A program made the translations under genes and the position numbers. The notes under the pieces were generated by a model. It was not told the DNA's origin and did no database searches. It saw only the letters and a list, made by a program, of their open reading frames with translations. A DNA stretch of 64,000 nt from Asterella californica (Eukaryota > Streptophyta > Marchantiopsida > Marchantiales > Aytoniaceae), in assembly GCA_036924285.1 (NCBI GenBank), contig JAYKYS010000007.1, positions 14,694,001-14,758,000 of the forward strand, read 5' to 3'. Within the stretch, counting starts at the first letter, position 1; the number at the start of each line of letters is the position of its first letter. This document shows positions 36,211-47,112 of this stretch, piece by piece.

Positions 36211-36986
36211 TCCGATTCAAGAAAGAATCGATCAGAGATTACAGGTTTCTCTTAAACTTCTAAAAAACCTACAGCATTACTCGATCACTTCGAACAAGTC
36301 TCCTCCTCTCTCTCTCCTCACTCACCTCGTCCTTCCTCTCCTCTCTACAGTCGTTGCTGAAGTATCACTCTCTAAACTCACCCTAAAACTCTCCTCTACT
36401 GTAAAAACTGCCTTAACGTGTGCGAACTCCACTCGACATTCTCAAGAAGAACTCCACTCGTCTTCTCAACACGCTCCTCAACTCGACTTCTCAACATGCT
36501 ACCCGCCCGTTACTCAACCATGTCCAAGAAGATTCCGCGCCCTTTCTCTCCCCTCTTCACCTCGCCAGCTGTTCTTTCTTTATAGTGTATAGGTAAGTAG
36601 TTTCATGTTTTCGAAGTTCAAAACAAGAGAGATTGAACATAAGGCGAGCGATATATTGCAGATCTGTCCACATATTTTTTACAAGGAGATAGTGTACTTC
36701 TATCCAGTCTATTCAACTAATATATACAGAACTTCTGCTCTTTGTTTCACACTGCTCTTGTGTTTCACACTGCTACTGTCACAAATAGAGAGCTATTTAT
36801 AAAATGATCATGATGGACGAATTTGAGAATTGATAATGAGTTAATCATCATATGTGTTTGTTGGGAAATAATGTATATGAACTGAAAAAGAACAATGTAC
36901 TACTACCTATAACAAACTAGTAATACCCGAAGATGTATCAACACAATAATTAATGAATCTGTAGCAGCTGGTAATGTAACTACTCT
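36211..36986 (-). promoter_or_regulatory. Internal intergenic region of the MULE
   Basis: The stretch lies between the transposase stop and the start of the FCP1-like gene; both genes read leftwards. It should hold the transposase 3' end and the promoter and leader of the FCP1-like gene. The part 36240-36590 is CT-rich on the plus strand. I see no gene in it. Confidence 0.5.
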
Positions 36987-39519
36987 CTACAGGGGATCTG
37001 GTTCACTCAATGAAACTTCTCCTTCAGAAGAAGCAGTAATCGCCACACGAATTCCACTTCCTTCTACTTCATCTGTCACCTCAGTGAACATCCCTTCATC
37101 ATCCGTGGGTGCATACAGCCTAGGGCATGTTCTTCTATTGTGGCCTGGTTGATCACAGAGACTGCACTTCCCTGGAGTAGACCGAGGAATATGTCCCAAG
37201 TCATGATGTGGAACTGTTTGTTGGACTCTTCTTCGTCTTCGATGGCACATTGTCTCAGAGGCAAAATGTAATATCTGCTCATCATTAATAGGATACTCAT
37301 TCTCAATGGATGTGGGTTCAGTAAGGTGACTAGTTTCAATTGGTGAAGAGACACGGGTACTGCTCGTGGGAGGTAGATCTTCATTGCCATCTGCTGTTGC
37401 TGTAGATTGAGTGAATTGGGTGTTGTTATCGATCCTCACCACTCTGTGTCTTCCCCTTCGTCTTGCCACTGGCGGAGGTCCGCAACTGTACACCGGTTGA
37501 AGATCATCAGTGAAAACAGCTGGCAACGCACTATGTCCGTAGATTGAAAATAACGAGGAGCTATGCCAGATGTTATCCAATCTCGTTGTTGGGTTCCCAC
37601 CAGTCTCTCTGTCGAAAGCAATGACATGTCCACATGGCCATCTCATCTCTTGAAGTTCTGTACATGTACACTTTCCTGAACCACCTTGTGCTAGTTTCAC
37701 CACATGTGTTACTCCATTCGTATGGTCGCGGATGGTAGCCTCGAATGGAGAAGACACTTGACAGAGAAAACCTTCTGCAGCATGTTCATTCTCCATGAGC
37801 CGAAGTCTAGCAAAACGAGTCAATACACTTGTTTCTTGCTGAAGCTGTATCCTCCGCTTAGTGAACTGCTGCATAATATAATACCATAAATCCAACAGGA
37901 TCTTCAATGGAGCATTCCAGCGGATTGGTCTCAGAGCACTATTCATACTCTCTGCCAAGTTAGATGTGACTTTCCCATAACGTGGTAGAGGAAACGCATA
38001 TCGGCTATACCTCTCTGGTTGTATATTCCTCAAATATTCAGCCAGGTGTCTACCTCTTTCCCCTGATGCATCCAGCTTGTCAAGCACTTCATTGTACCTA
38101 CAGATGAGACATTATACATACAAATGAGATAATAGCTATAACTCAACCAACAAAAAACTTCAATAATTCAGTGAGAAAAGGATTGAGTGAGAAAAGAAAA
38201 AAGTATAGAGTGTCTTACATTTCTCTCGTCTTGGCGTACAAGCAATTCAGAAATGGTCTCTCCGTCTCTTTGCCAAACCTCGTCCGTACATTCATTCGGA
38301 TATGTTGTCCACAATGCCCGTGGACAACTTCAGGGAATACATCTGAAACAGCTCTTTCTAAGCCCTTCTGTCTATCGCTGATTATCACTGTCTGAGGAGA
38401 AATAATACCATGTATAGAGTTGCGGAGATGTTGACAGAACCATGTCCAGTTTACAGTGTCTTCTTGTGGTGCCACTGCGAAGCCTAAAATGATTGCTTCA
38501 TTTGCACCATCCAACACTGAAGCTAGAAATATTTGGCATGGAAACTTTCTGGACTTGCTATGACAAGCATCCAAACATATCACTTTCTGACACAAAGGAA
38601 ATATATCACGAGTGGCACTAGGACACACATAATATCTACTAAATATTGTTGTGTTACATTCCCAAGTACCCCAATCCATAACTGCCATGGGATCTACTTC
38701 AAGTATGCGTCTACATACAGAAGGAATGTAATAGAAGGATGATGCTTGATTACCCTCCAACCAGTCTCGAGAATGCTCTCGACTCCTCCACACCTGATAG
38801 TAAGGAGCCCTCTTATTGAATGTAGTTCGAAGATCCTCCATGAGATTTTGTATGGGAGTGTTGGGGTCAATAGCGACTCTGTTACACATGACTGCAGCAA
38901 GAAATTTTGAGTTTGATGCAGGTCCACGCCAGTATCCGATCTGACTAGGACAACTGTGCTCTAAATCACAAATAGTAATAGTAATTCGGCCTGTGAACTT
39001 GCCCTTCTGTGCTCTAACTCTCCATTTGCATGGATGCTCCATATCACTATCCCGAGCATTAGCCCCATAAAAGGTAGTTCTCCCAGCGGATTGATATCGA
39101 AGTCTTTCACCACAGTGACCGTTAACTGATTCTCTTCTTGATTGACCTTGTGGAGGTTCTGACCGACCAGCTGCAAGCTGCCTTACTGAGGCTCTACGTC
39201 TTTGTGTATATTCGTGGAAGCTGCGAGGCTGATTGTTTCTGTGACTCGTTTCAGCACTATTTGATGTTACAGATCTATCTTCGAATAATTTTCTACAACG
39301 AGCCTTCGCTCCATACCTGCACACTCTAACTCTATAGTTTTGAGAGTTTTTCAATTTATGACTCGCTCGGCTATTCAAAAAACACCAACAGTCAACTGCG
39401 AAATCGAACTCCTTAAAGGATTCAAATTCTGACCCGAGACACACTTTGCATGCAAGAGCTCTCAAGGACTCCAAAGTCTTGCCTTGGAGTAACCGATTCA
39501 CTCCTCTCGCATCGGCCAT
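36987..39519 (-). CDS. MULE transposase (DDE, SWIM and CCHC zinc motifs), 2 exons
   Basis: Exons 39519-38219 and 38097-36987 join across a 121-bp GT/AG intron (phase 2) to give 803 aa. The N-terminal region has a FAR1/MuDR-like layout, with RVRVCRYGAKARC (~63-75) and CKWRVRAQKGK. The catalytic core shows D317 in ICLDACHSKSRKFPC, D382 in IISDRQKGLERA followed by the MULE-typical C-x2-H (HGHCGQHIRMN), and a likely catalytic Glu in MYNEVLDKL right after the splice junction. Downstream are TSNLAESMNSALRP, a SWIM zinc finger (KCTCTELQEMRWPCGH) and a CCHC knuckle (CSLCDQPGHNRRTC). All three acidic residues are present, so the enzyme looks capable of cut-and-paste transposition. It reads inward from the right terminal repeat, whose interior is its probable promoter. 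Confidence 0.95.
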
Positions 39520-39528
39520 TTCTCGTCG

Positions 39529-39774
39529 TCATCTTTCTAGCACGCTCTCCTCAGTAAGATCCTCAGAACGTACATCCATAGTGAAGCTCCTTTCTTCATC
39601 TTCGAAATGCAATCCGTCTAAACAATCATCATTGTCGCTCTCAATATCGAGATTCATAACATTGTATCGTTCGGTCGGCATATTGTTATCTCTGAATCTG
39701 TCCTTCTTATCACTCTCCACCCGCCCGTACTTCTGATCACTCTCCACTCTCCACCGCCCCGCACTTCTTATCAC
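39529..39774 (-). CDS. Acidic 81-aa ORF in frame with, and just upstream of, the transposase
   Basis: It ends at a TGA only three codons before the transposase ATG and is in the same frame. The peptide is acidic (for example NLDIESDNDDCLDGLHFEDEE). It may be an upstream ORF that limits transposase translation, or the original N-terminus cut off by a CGA-to-TGA change. No family recognised. Confidence 0.45.
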   Translation of the reverse strand: MIRSAGRWRVESDQKYGRVESDKKDRFRDNNMPTERYNVMNLDIESDNDDCLDGLHFEDEERSFTMDVRSEDLTEESVLER

Positions 39775-40004
39775 TCTTCACTCTCCACTTCGCTTCGCTC
39801 TGATCAATACTCTCCGATTTTTCTCTGTGATCTTCGCCATTGTTAATGTGCGGGAACTGTTAGGATCTATTTCAAATGTGTTATGATCTCTTTTAGGATA
39901 AAATTTGTCACTGTCTCGTTCCAGTTCTTTCCCGCGAAACACACCCACTCGTCAGACTGTACATTTGCATGCCCCCAGTCAGACATGGCCACGTCACCAT
40001 GTGA

Positions 40005-40249
40005 ACACACCACGTCAGACTACCCAACTGTGACGTGGCGATTCTGCCAAGTCAGACTGTCAATATGACATGGCGCACGTTCCACGTCGAACTGTCGTTA
40101 TGACCTGGCATAACGGCTTGATCTACATGGCGCGGTCGACCGGCAGGACGGACGATGGGAGGTTGGGGGTGTGATCAAGCAACCAAACGTTAAGAGGGGT
40201 GTGATCAAGCGCAGCGATCGTACTGGGGGTGTGATCAAGCCAATTCCTC
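40005..40249 (-). repeat. MULE right terminal inverted repeat (245 bp)
   Basis: Reverse complement of the left repeat, with one difference noticed in the second CTTGATCA motif (CACCCC versus TACCCC). It ends ...CCAATTCCTC directly against the target duplication. Confidence 0.95.
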
Positions 40250-40258
40250 CAATATATC
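40250..40258. repeat. Target-site duplication, right (CAATATATC)
   Basis: Perfect copy of 29524-29532, directly adjoining the right terminal repeat. Confidence 0.95.
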
Positions 40259-42864
40259 AAGTCGCATCTTGTACATTCTGCGCCTACTCCTTTACACTAT
40301 GATTGGCCCGAGAAATGTAGGTATATAATTGGTCTTGGTAGTCTTGCAAATACTGTGTGTTGAGAATGTTTCTCACATAGTACTTCCTTCCTGCAATAAT
40401 GAACAACCTGATCATATGGTTTAGATCACAGGCTGAATTTGAATTATGATTTAGTTGTCTACAGTTTGTACTCTGTGAATCTGTCTTTTGGTATTTACGA
40501 TTGCTTTGTACTAGCAGGTAACTGAAAAGGATTAGGAATCGTGAGAAAGTTAGAATATTGAGTACATGTACTTAGGTCTCGTGATCCGTCCGAACCTGGG
40601 GATGCCTGCAAGTACTGCCTTCGTTCGAGTCTTTTGAAGAGACTTAAAAAGGATTACCTTTGGACTGAAGACAACCGAGGAGGTCAGGATGGTGAGAACC
40701 AAAAGGACCACTGCGATGGACTTACATTCACCCTTTAATTCTTCCTGTAGTTTTAGCTCTTCCTGTCAATTGAAAGTTTGGTATGTTGCTCATGTCTGTC
40801 TCAGCGTCTGCTCCGTAAGAAAGACTGACTTCGAGTTTTGACTGACTTTGAAACATTTGCTGGACAATGTGATCCTGCACTGGCCTAAACGATTTTTCTC
40901 TTCCTAGACAGAAACAGCTATGCGAAGTTCATGATCAGATACAGTAGTCGAGTACTCTCTAGAGTCTAGACAGGAACTAACCAGGGAACCTCCTAATCCA
41001 AAGGGTATGCATGAGATGACAGATTCGTCAATCAATAAGATCTGCTGCAAGTCAAAAACACGGATGAACCTTCATCCCTGAACAGTGCTCGTCGGACAAC
41101 TCAAAGGCTAAGGAACACATTTTAGCCGAAAACTAAATCGAAAGGCGTGTTTGTAGCGAAACACTTACGGTATTTAACAATATTGCTTTTAGAAAACAGT
41201 CAGGGTTTCATAAACCAGGAGGAGGGAAGACTCATGCTTCTGGTCAGACACCTTTGACACGTCCCTGGATGCTAGGGTTGGTTCCTTGGAATTCCAAATT
41301 AGTTTGCTCGCTGCCAGGTTGGCTACAACAGATGCAGGAAACAAGTTCTTACAAATGATTTCTGTCTGCTGCATCTCTTTGAATAGACTGTATTCTCCTG
41401 ATACCCTGTTTAAAATGGGATACGAATAAGTTAGTATAGCTCGATACAGTAAGGTCTTGTGTAAATCATGTTCGCACATAATGTTACAAGACCTTTTCCA
41501 AAATGGCATCTGTTAGTATGAAACTGAAATCAAGAACGGAAGTCATGTCATCCTCACACCCAGGGGGGAGAAACGTCAGTCAAGGTGTCCATCTGCCCGA
41601 TACTGTTACTGAGGGCATAGATACCGTAGGGTTTAGGGTGAACCCTTCTATCAGGAGGCCATGATTTCCGTCCACGATGTTTCTAGAGCTACATGGAGCA
41701 AGTTCAGACTGGCAAATCTATGTATGTACACACACCGGTCTACTTCGAGAGAGAAACAAAAGGAGACATCCTCCTGGTGTACAGGGAGCAAGTCATACTG
41801 ACAAATCATTCTATGCAAACACCGGTCTACTTCCAGAGAGAAACAAAAAGAGCTATCTCGCAGGTATAAATCGCTGGAAGGATAGTTTTCATTGTACAGG
41901 AACCTGGATTACTTGTCGTGATTCTTGTACAGACTTGAGTATTTTTGGCCCTGTGATAGCAAGGCCAGGTCTCCTTAAGATTATCATTTTCTTGCATTTC
42001 TTCTGGAAGTCTATCTTCTGGTTGTTCATTGGATAAAATGAGATATCATGTTTCATCTGTAGTTGGAGATTGGTCTGTTCCATTCGACAGCCCTCTACTG
42101 ATGAGACAAAATCGCATGCTTCCGTGATATTCGTAGCTAGCTCTGTGATGACGACCTTCCTCTCAATGATGGAACAAAAGCTCATGTGGGCCTCACTTGA
42201 GTAGCAGTAGTACTGATTAGGTCTTTCTAAGTGATGTCAAGGTACTCAGTCAGGACGAGAATCACCAGATTCGTCTTACGTATGTCACACTGGGAGTCAG
42301 ATCGGACTGACTGACTTTCCTCTCATTCTCAGCAGTGTGGCTGGAATCTTCAAGGTACTGTCTACTGCGGCCGTTTCCTCTTATGGTTAATCTCATTGGG
42401 AAGTGAGTTTGGACAGAGGAGGACAAACTGCATCTTTAGAGTGATCAGTTGGCCTTAATTGTTGTCATCTACTTTAGCCCTTCGAATGTGGTGCTTTTCT
42501 CGTCTTTTCTGCTTTGAGCGTGAAGTCTTGGCAGGCTTCTGAAATAACCAAACACGTTTCTTTCTCGACGGTGCTGACAAAGACCTCACAAAGACTCACT
42601 CACTTAACAGCCTCAAGTGGTTTACTGTTGCTTAGGATGGAAGATTTGACCACCTTCCAGATCTCGGTGCCTACAAGGCTGTTGTTCACCAGAAAGCCGT
42701 TGTACTGTTGAGTTGATTACTCGGTCAAATAGTGAATAGTTTCCTTTCTACACTGGTAATCCTCTGGGTACTGCAATGATGAATAGTGCCTCGTTCCTGA
42801 CACTTTTGGCTGATGTGCTAGAATGCGATTCTCTGCGTGCTTCAGCGTGTGGCTCACACAGAGT
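40259..42864. other. Spacer or further exons right of the MULE, unresolved
   Basis: Fragments with splice-like borders occur on the minus strand: 41.20-41.41 kb (NLFPASVVANLAASKL), 42.5-42.72 kb (a basic stretch KPAKTSRSKQKRREK ending in a stop) and about 40.74 kb (EELKLQEELKGE). I could not join them in phase or name a family, so I do not call a gene. A diverged tandem duplication lies at 41.69-41.87 kb. Confidence 0.35.
41688..41869. repeat. Tandem duplication, ~90-bp unit
   Basis: Two diverged copies share GGAGCAAGT, CTGGCAAATC/CTGACAAATC and ACACCGGTCTACTTC followed by AGAGAGAAACAAAA. Function unknown; it probably lies in an intron or spacer. Confidence 0.7.
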
Positions 42865-45517
42865 TTAAGCTGCACTGGCATGGCGAGCCTCTGCTCGAGG
42901 TTCTGAACTGGACGCTGGAAACATGTAGGCAGGCGAGCTTGAATCCAGATCCTGAGGCTGGGTGTTTCCAGGTTTCTTGGGGTTGATGTATTTCACTTCA
43001 CTAACCATCCCGTCCATCAAGCGGGAGAGATAAGTAACTGCAGCCTTCCCAAAATGAAGATTCTATAATCCTAAAGGTAGCTGTTTCTTACACTGACTGT
43101 ATTCACTAACAGATGTTGACTTCGAAAGCCCTGCAGCAAGAAGGTTGTAGTAACGCTACTTGAGGGCAAGGGCTGACAGTCTGGTACAATAACCCAAGCT
43201 GTGAACTATGCGCTAGACCCCATTCACTGAGAGGGATAGACTGAGTGAGAATGTTTTAGAGCTGCTACTTGAATGGAACAGTTGACAAGCTGCTATAATA
43301 ACATAAGAAACTATGAAGCATCCACTCATGCTCGAACAAGCTATGAGCAGTGCTCATGCCACTTTCCCGTCTGCCTGCCTGTCTGAACGGTAAACCATTC
43401 ATTCATGGTATGAATGGTTCAAGATCATCATCTTGAAGTCCTTAGCATATACACTGATACACCTCTACATGTTTTCTCTCATCACCTGGACCATGCAGCA
43501 ATGCTAGCATTCAACCCTTTTGGAAATTTACTTCTCGAGATGGGTTGTTTGAAGCCCTTGGTCTGGAATGAAATGCACGGAAGAAGAATGGGGTGGAAGA
43601 TGTCGTTACACGGTAAGAAGACGTGCGTTTCAGCCAAGAATAGCTGGTGCAAGTAACAGCTTCTTATTTCCACATGCTGCCAGGTGATTTTTCAGATCCA
43701 AATTACGCCCTCATGGTATAAAAGGCCCATCACTGACTTATCAGGAGAATTTTCAGCTGGTTTGAGGGTTTTTTTCCTCAGGCTTGATATAGTTAGAACG
43801 TCCCGTACCAAGTCAGAAGAACCGCAGACAGTGAAAAGTCAGGAATATGACCTTCCCTCTCCAGTGAAGTATATCCGTATACTGTTTACTTTGTATGGGT
43901 TGACTTTCCTGAATTTACTGCGCACAGACGTGGCCCCGAAGTAAGAATCATCTAGCTTCTGGTGCAACCAATTAACCTGACTTGTTACCAGAGTCAGCAG
44001 GAACTAAGGTAACTGACGTATTTTCCAGTCAAGCTGACGGTAAGCAAAGGTTTCTTTGCGTGACAACGTCTGAAGTATTCACAAGAGGGCTCAACTTTGT
44101 AAATAAAGTGTATTCAGAAAGTTCTCATGGCAGAAGCGTTCTTAGACCCACTCAGTGTGGACTCGGCAGCTAACAACCATCGACACAAGAACCAAATTGT
44201 AAGTGCTGATATATGTATGCTTAATACTCGTTGATAGCCATGGCTCTCTGTTCACGGTTTCACACTGAACATAGTTGGAGAAGTCTCTCATCTTTAGTCC
44301 AGCCGTGTGGGTTTGGTGCAGGCAAGGAAAGCAGGGTAGAGTGTGACCCTGGACAGAAGCAATTTCCGTTTCTTCCTCTGGAAGCAGTAGAAGGGTAAGG
44401 CGTGGGTGTGGAACCTTTCTGTGTGTTTACTTTGCTTGCAGGAGAATGATTGTACCGAAGGTAAAACAAGGTGATTCCTTTACACGTGAACTGCTCCTTC
44501 TGCACGTCGAGCGAGATATTGATTTTATTTGCAGCAACAAAGAATATAACTAGTAAACAATCATGTCATATCATACCAAGCAAGTAAGCTCGGCAGAGAT
44601 GTGGTGTATCTAATCAGAAGACGCGTCATACCTCCGACCGAGAAAGATTATATTAATCCAGAAGGTTTCTCCGCCCTCTCAAACTATAATAACCAGCAAG
44701 CATCAAGTGCAAAACCTGCTGACGGAAGCTGGCAGGCAATCGAACAAACTGGCCTCAAGTTATCAAGACTGTGCTTTCAACCTTTCGCTTTTCACTTACT
44801 TTGGTCGGTCACATCGACTCGGAGATTCATTATTCCTGCCGAATGAAGAAAGGTGAGTGGAGTGGTCAGTTGAGGTTAATCCTCGTTCCGCGTTCAGGTT
44901 TTTCTCCTCTGGAACTACCAGCATGATAGTTACCACTAAGCGGTGAGTCCGACATTTAATTCCGGTGGAACATGTGTTGCAGACATGAGAACATTTGTAG
45001 GTTTCGCTTGTCTCCAAAGTAAAGCAGACTTCTATCTGATCGCGCTGCTGTATGTTTGGAGCGTTTCCTCCCAGCATGTGTGTGCGGAACCCGATGGATG
45101 CATTTGATTTCGATTTTGATAATGTCCGTGCTATGTACAGACAGCCGCCCGCGGGCTCCAACTGCTTGGTTCAACGAAATCGGCAAAATGTGCGTGGCCT
45201 TCATTCGCTAGAAGGGGAGTAGCAGCAAGTCCTTCTCGGTTGTCAAACGGGTCGACCACTCATGGTATGTGATTGGAGACGTTCAGTTCGAGTTTGAGAG
45301 GTAGGTCGATTCGATTCGCCTCTCGATTGTATTTTAAGTATCTTAAGCTTTACGTACATCGTTCACCACTCTCGTCAAGGTACGCAGGTAACCCCACTCC
45401 GGTTTGCGGTGGCCCGCAAGACAGGTCGGTCGTCTTCGCCCCACCACCGCTTATTTTACGTGGAACCACGGAACAAGTACGCGATGCTTTTTGCTTTCGC
45501 TTGCGAATACGCGTCAT
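42865..45517 (-). CDS. Unidentified multi-exon gene candidate (structure incomplete)
   Basis: The best-supported piece is a last exon, 43037-42865: a strong CTGCAG acceptor followed by 56 open codons, including LSRLMDGMVSEVKYINPKKP, and a TAA stop. Upstream on the same strand are exon-like pieces with good borders: 44835-44800 (donor GTAAGT), a following piece near 44.43 kb in matching phase (KVNTQKGSTPTPYPSTASRG), low-complexity pieces near 43.8-43.9 kb, a Cys-rich piece near 45.16-44.93 kb (YKCSHVCNTCSTGIKC), and a basic possible N-terminus MTRIRKRKQKASR at 45517. Not all phases could be joined, so the outer limits are provisional. The composition (basic start, Ser/Pro/Lys-rich middle) suggests a nuclear protein; no family recognised. 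Confidence 0.35.
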
Positions 45518-47112
45518 AGTCTGTCAAATAGCCCAACTCATGGTATGCATAACTTCTTCTTTGCTTCCATATAAGTAGGGAAGAAGTTGCTGCTTTCTAC
45601 TTCACTCATCATGTGTGGGATTATGTACACTATATTTGAATTGCGCGCTGTATTCAGCTATTGATGTAGCTGGTATTCTGATCTATCTGCGCTACTTATT
45701 ACGGATCGGTCCTTTTCTCTCTCCGGTCCTGGAAGTGCATGGTTTGTACGACCCATTCAAGTTTTGGATTAAAGAATTTCAGGTGTAAGGAATTGAGTGT
45801 AGAACCTACTCGATAGACAGCCTCTACTCATAACCAGGAGAAGGCCGGGATTAGTGATGGAGGCATTTTGCTTTGAGGAAATACATCAGCAATCGACACT
45901 GGAGATTTCGGGTGGTTGCTAAGGGCTGAGATGCTTGTGCCAATTGCCCATGTGCCACACTTTAATGTGCAAGGTCAACGGATAATGCACTATCTGATTA
46001 TCCTGTAGAGAGGAGAAGCATAGAGAAGTGTATTAGCTACAATATTAACTGTTCTCTGTCGAGGCATTCTCCACATGTTCTATTTGGAGGATGCATTCAT
46101 CCCACACAATCAAACCTTCGAGAGCAACAATCTGAGGCATTCAAACTACTGGTGTAGGTTTCACCGTCAGTTAGAGAATGAAACAAAATGAGAGTGGCTG
46201 CCCTTCGCTGCTGCTCGAGAATTATTATTATGATGAAAACAACCAACATTCATCAACAGATCACACGCGGCTGCCACTCATTATGTCACTAGCTTTCCAA
46301 GGTATGCTTCTGATGAAAAAAGCCAACAGAATTCGTTCCCGCCACCGAACACCTTCTAGAGTAGAAATAAGTGCCGTGGGCAGGGCACAGCGTATGTTGT
46401 CATAGTTGCAAGCACGAAGTAAAATGCAGTAAATTTCCCAACATAACCTTCTGCGCGGAAACGCAGAAGGAACTTCAACAAAATTTGTTTACATGCCGAC
46501 TTGTTGCTACTGCGGCAATCTATGGCACAAATTTTTCCCTAAAGTATCTTCTGACAGTTTCCTAGAATACAGTGGTGCAAGCACACCAAATATGTTTGTA
46601 CATCAAATTTAACTGCTGCCAAAAGCAGTCAGCGCCGATGGACGAATTTGGCTAGCTGTATGGGAGAAAGAATCCATCAATGAGGCTACGTCTCAGTAAG
46701 CCTAACGAGCTAAACCAAGTTGAAACTATGGGATTACAGTGAATCAGTCACTATCTACTTCTACTGCAAATCACAATAGTAGGTGACGTTCGAACAGTAA
46801 ATGATTGGGAACCTCCTACAGTCCTACGACCGCGTTGACAACAATTGAGAGGGAAGGCCTGGCATGAACATGATGAAAGCTGTCAAACGATCTCTCAAGT
46901 AGATGCGTTACCAGAACGAGATTCGGAGACGATAAAGTTTCTGGAACATACACTTGAGGCGATCTGTCCGTGTTAAATCTCAGTTATGACTGCTGCAGGG
47001 ATGTGCAATCGAGACTGTTTGATGTCCAAAATCCACTTAACGAACCGACTGAACATGCTGTGATGGAAAAAGTTGGCTGAAAAAGAACCTGGAGCTGAAG
47101 AAATTTTCTGAC
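45518..47112. other. Spacer between the unidentified gene and the XB3-like gene
   Basis: No supported gene. Short ORFs lack family motifs. The right end next to 47113 should contain the 3' UTR of the XB3-like gene. Confidence 0.45.

Larger units (their letters stand above)
29533..40249. mobile_element. Intact 10.7-kb autonomous Mutator-like element (MULE) with accessory genes
   Basis: The element is bounded by 245-bp nearly identical inverted repeats beginning GAGGAATTGGCTTGATC and flanked by a perfect 9-bp duplication. It contains a full-length MULE transposase gene, an RPA70-like gene, a seven-exon gene ending in an FCP1-type phosphatase domain, and two palindrome arrays. I noticed only one mismatch between the terminal repeats, and all three genes have open frames, so insertion looks recent. 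Plant MULEs often carry captured host gene pieces, and some lineages carry SUMO-protease-like genes; this accessory pair is not one I know from the literature. Confidence 0.95.

Noticed and set aside
41189..41509. 106-aa minus-strand ORF with VSGEYSLFKE, recalling an ALA-dehydratase block
   Set aside because: Only a few residues match and nothing around them does; coincidence.
44796..45204. Single-exon reading of two overlapping minus ORFs
   Set aside because: The part near 44.80-44.84 kb has clear intron borders, so the open frame is more likely exon pieces read through introns.
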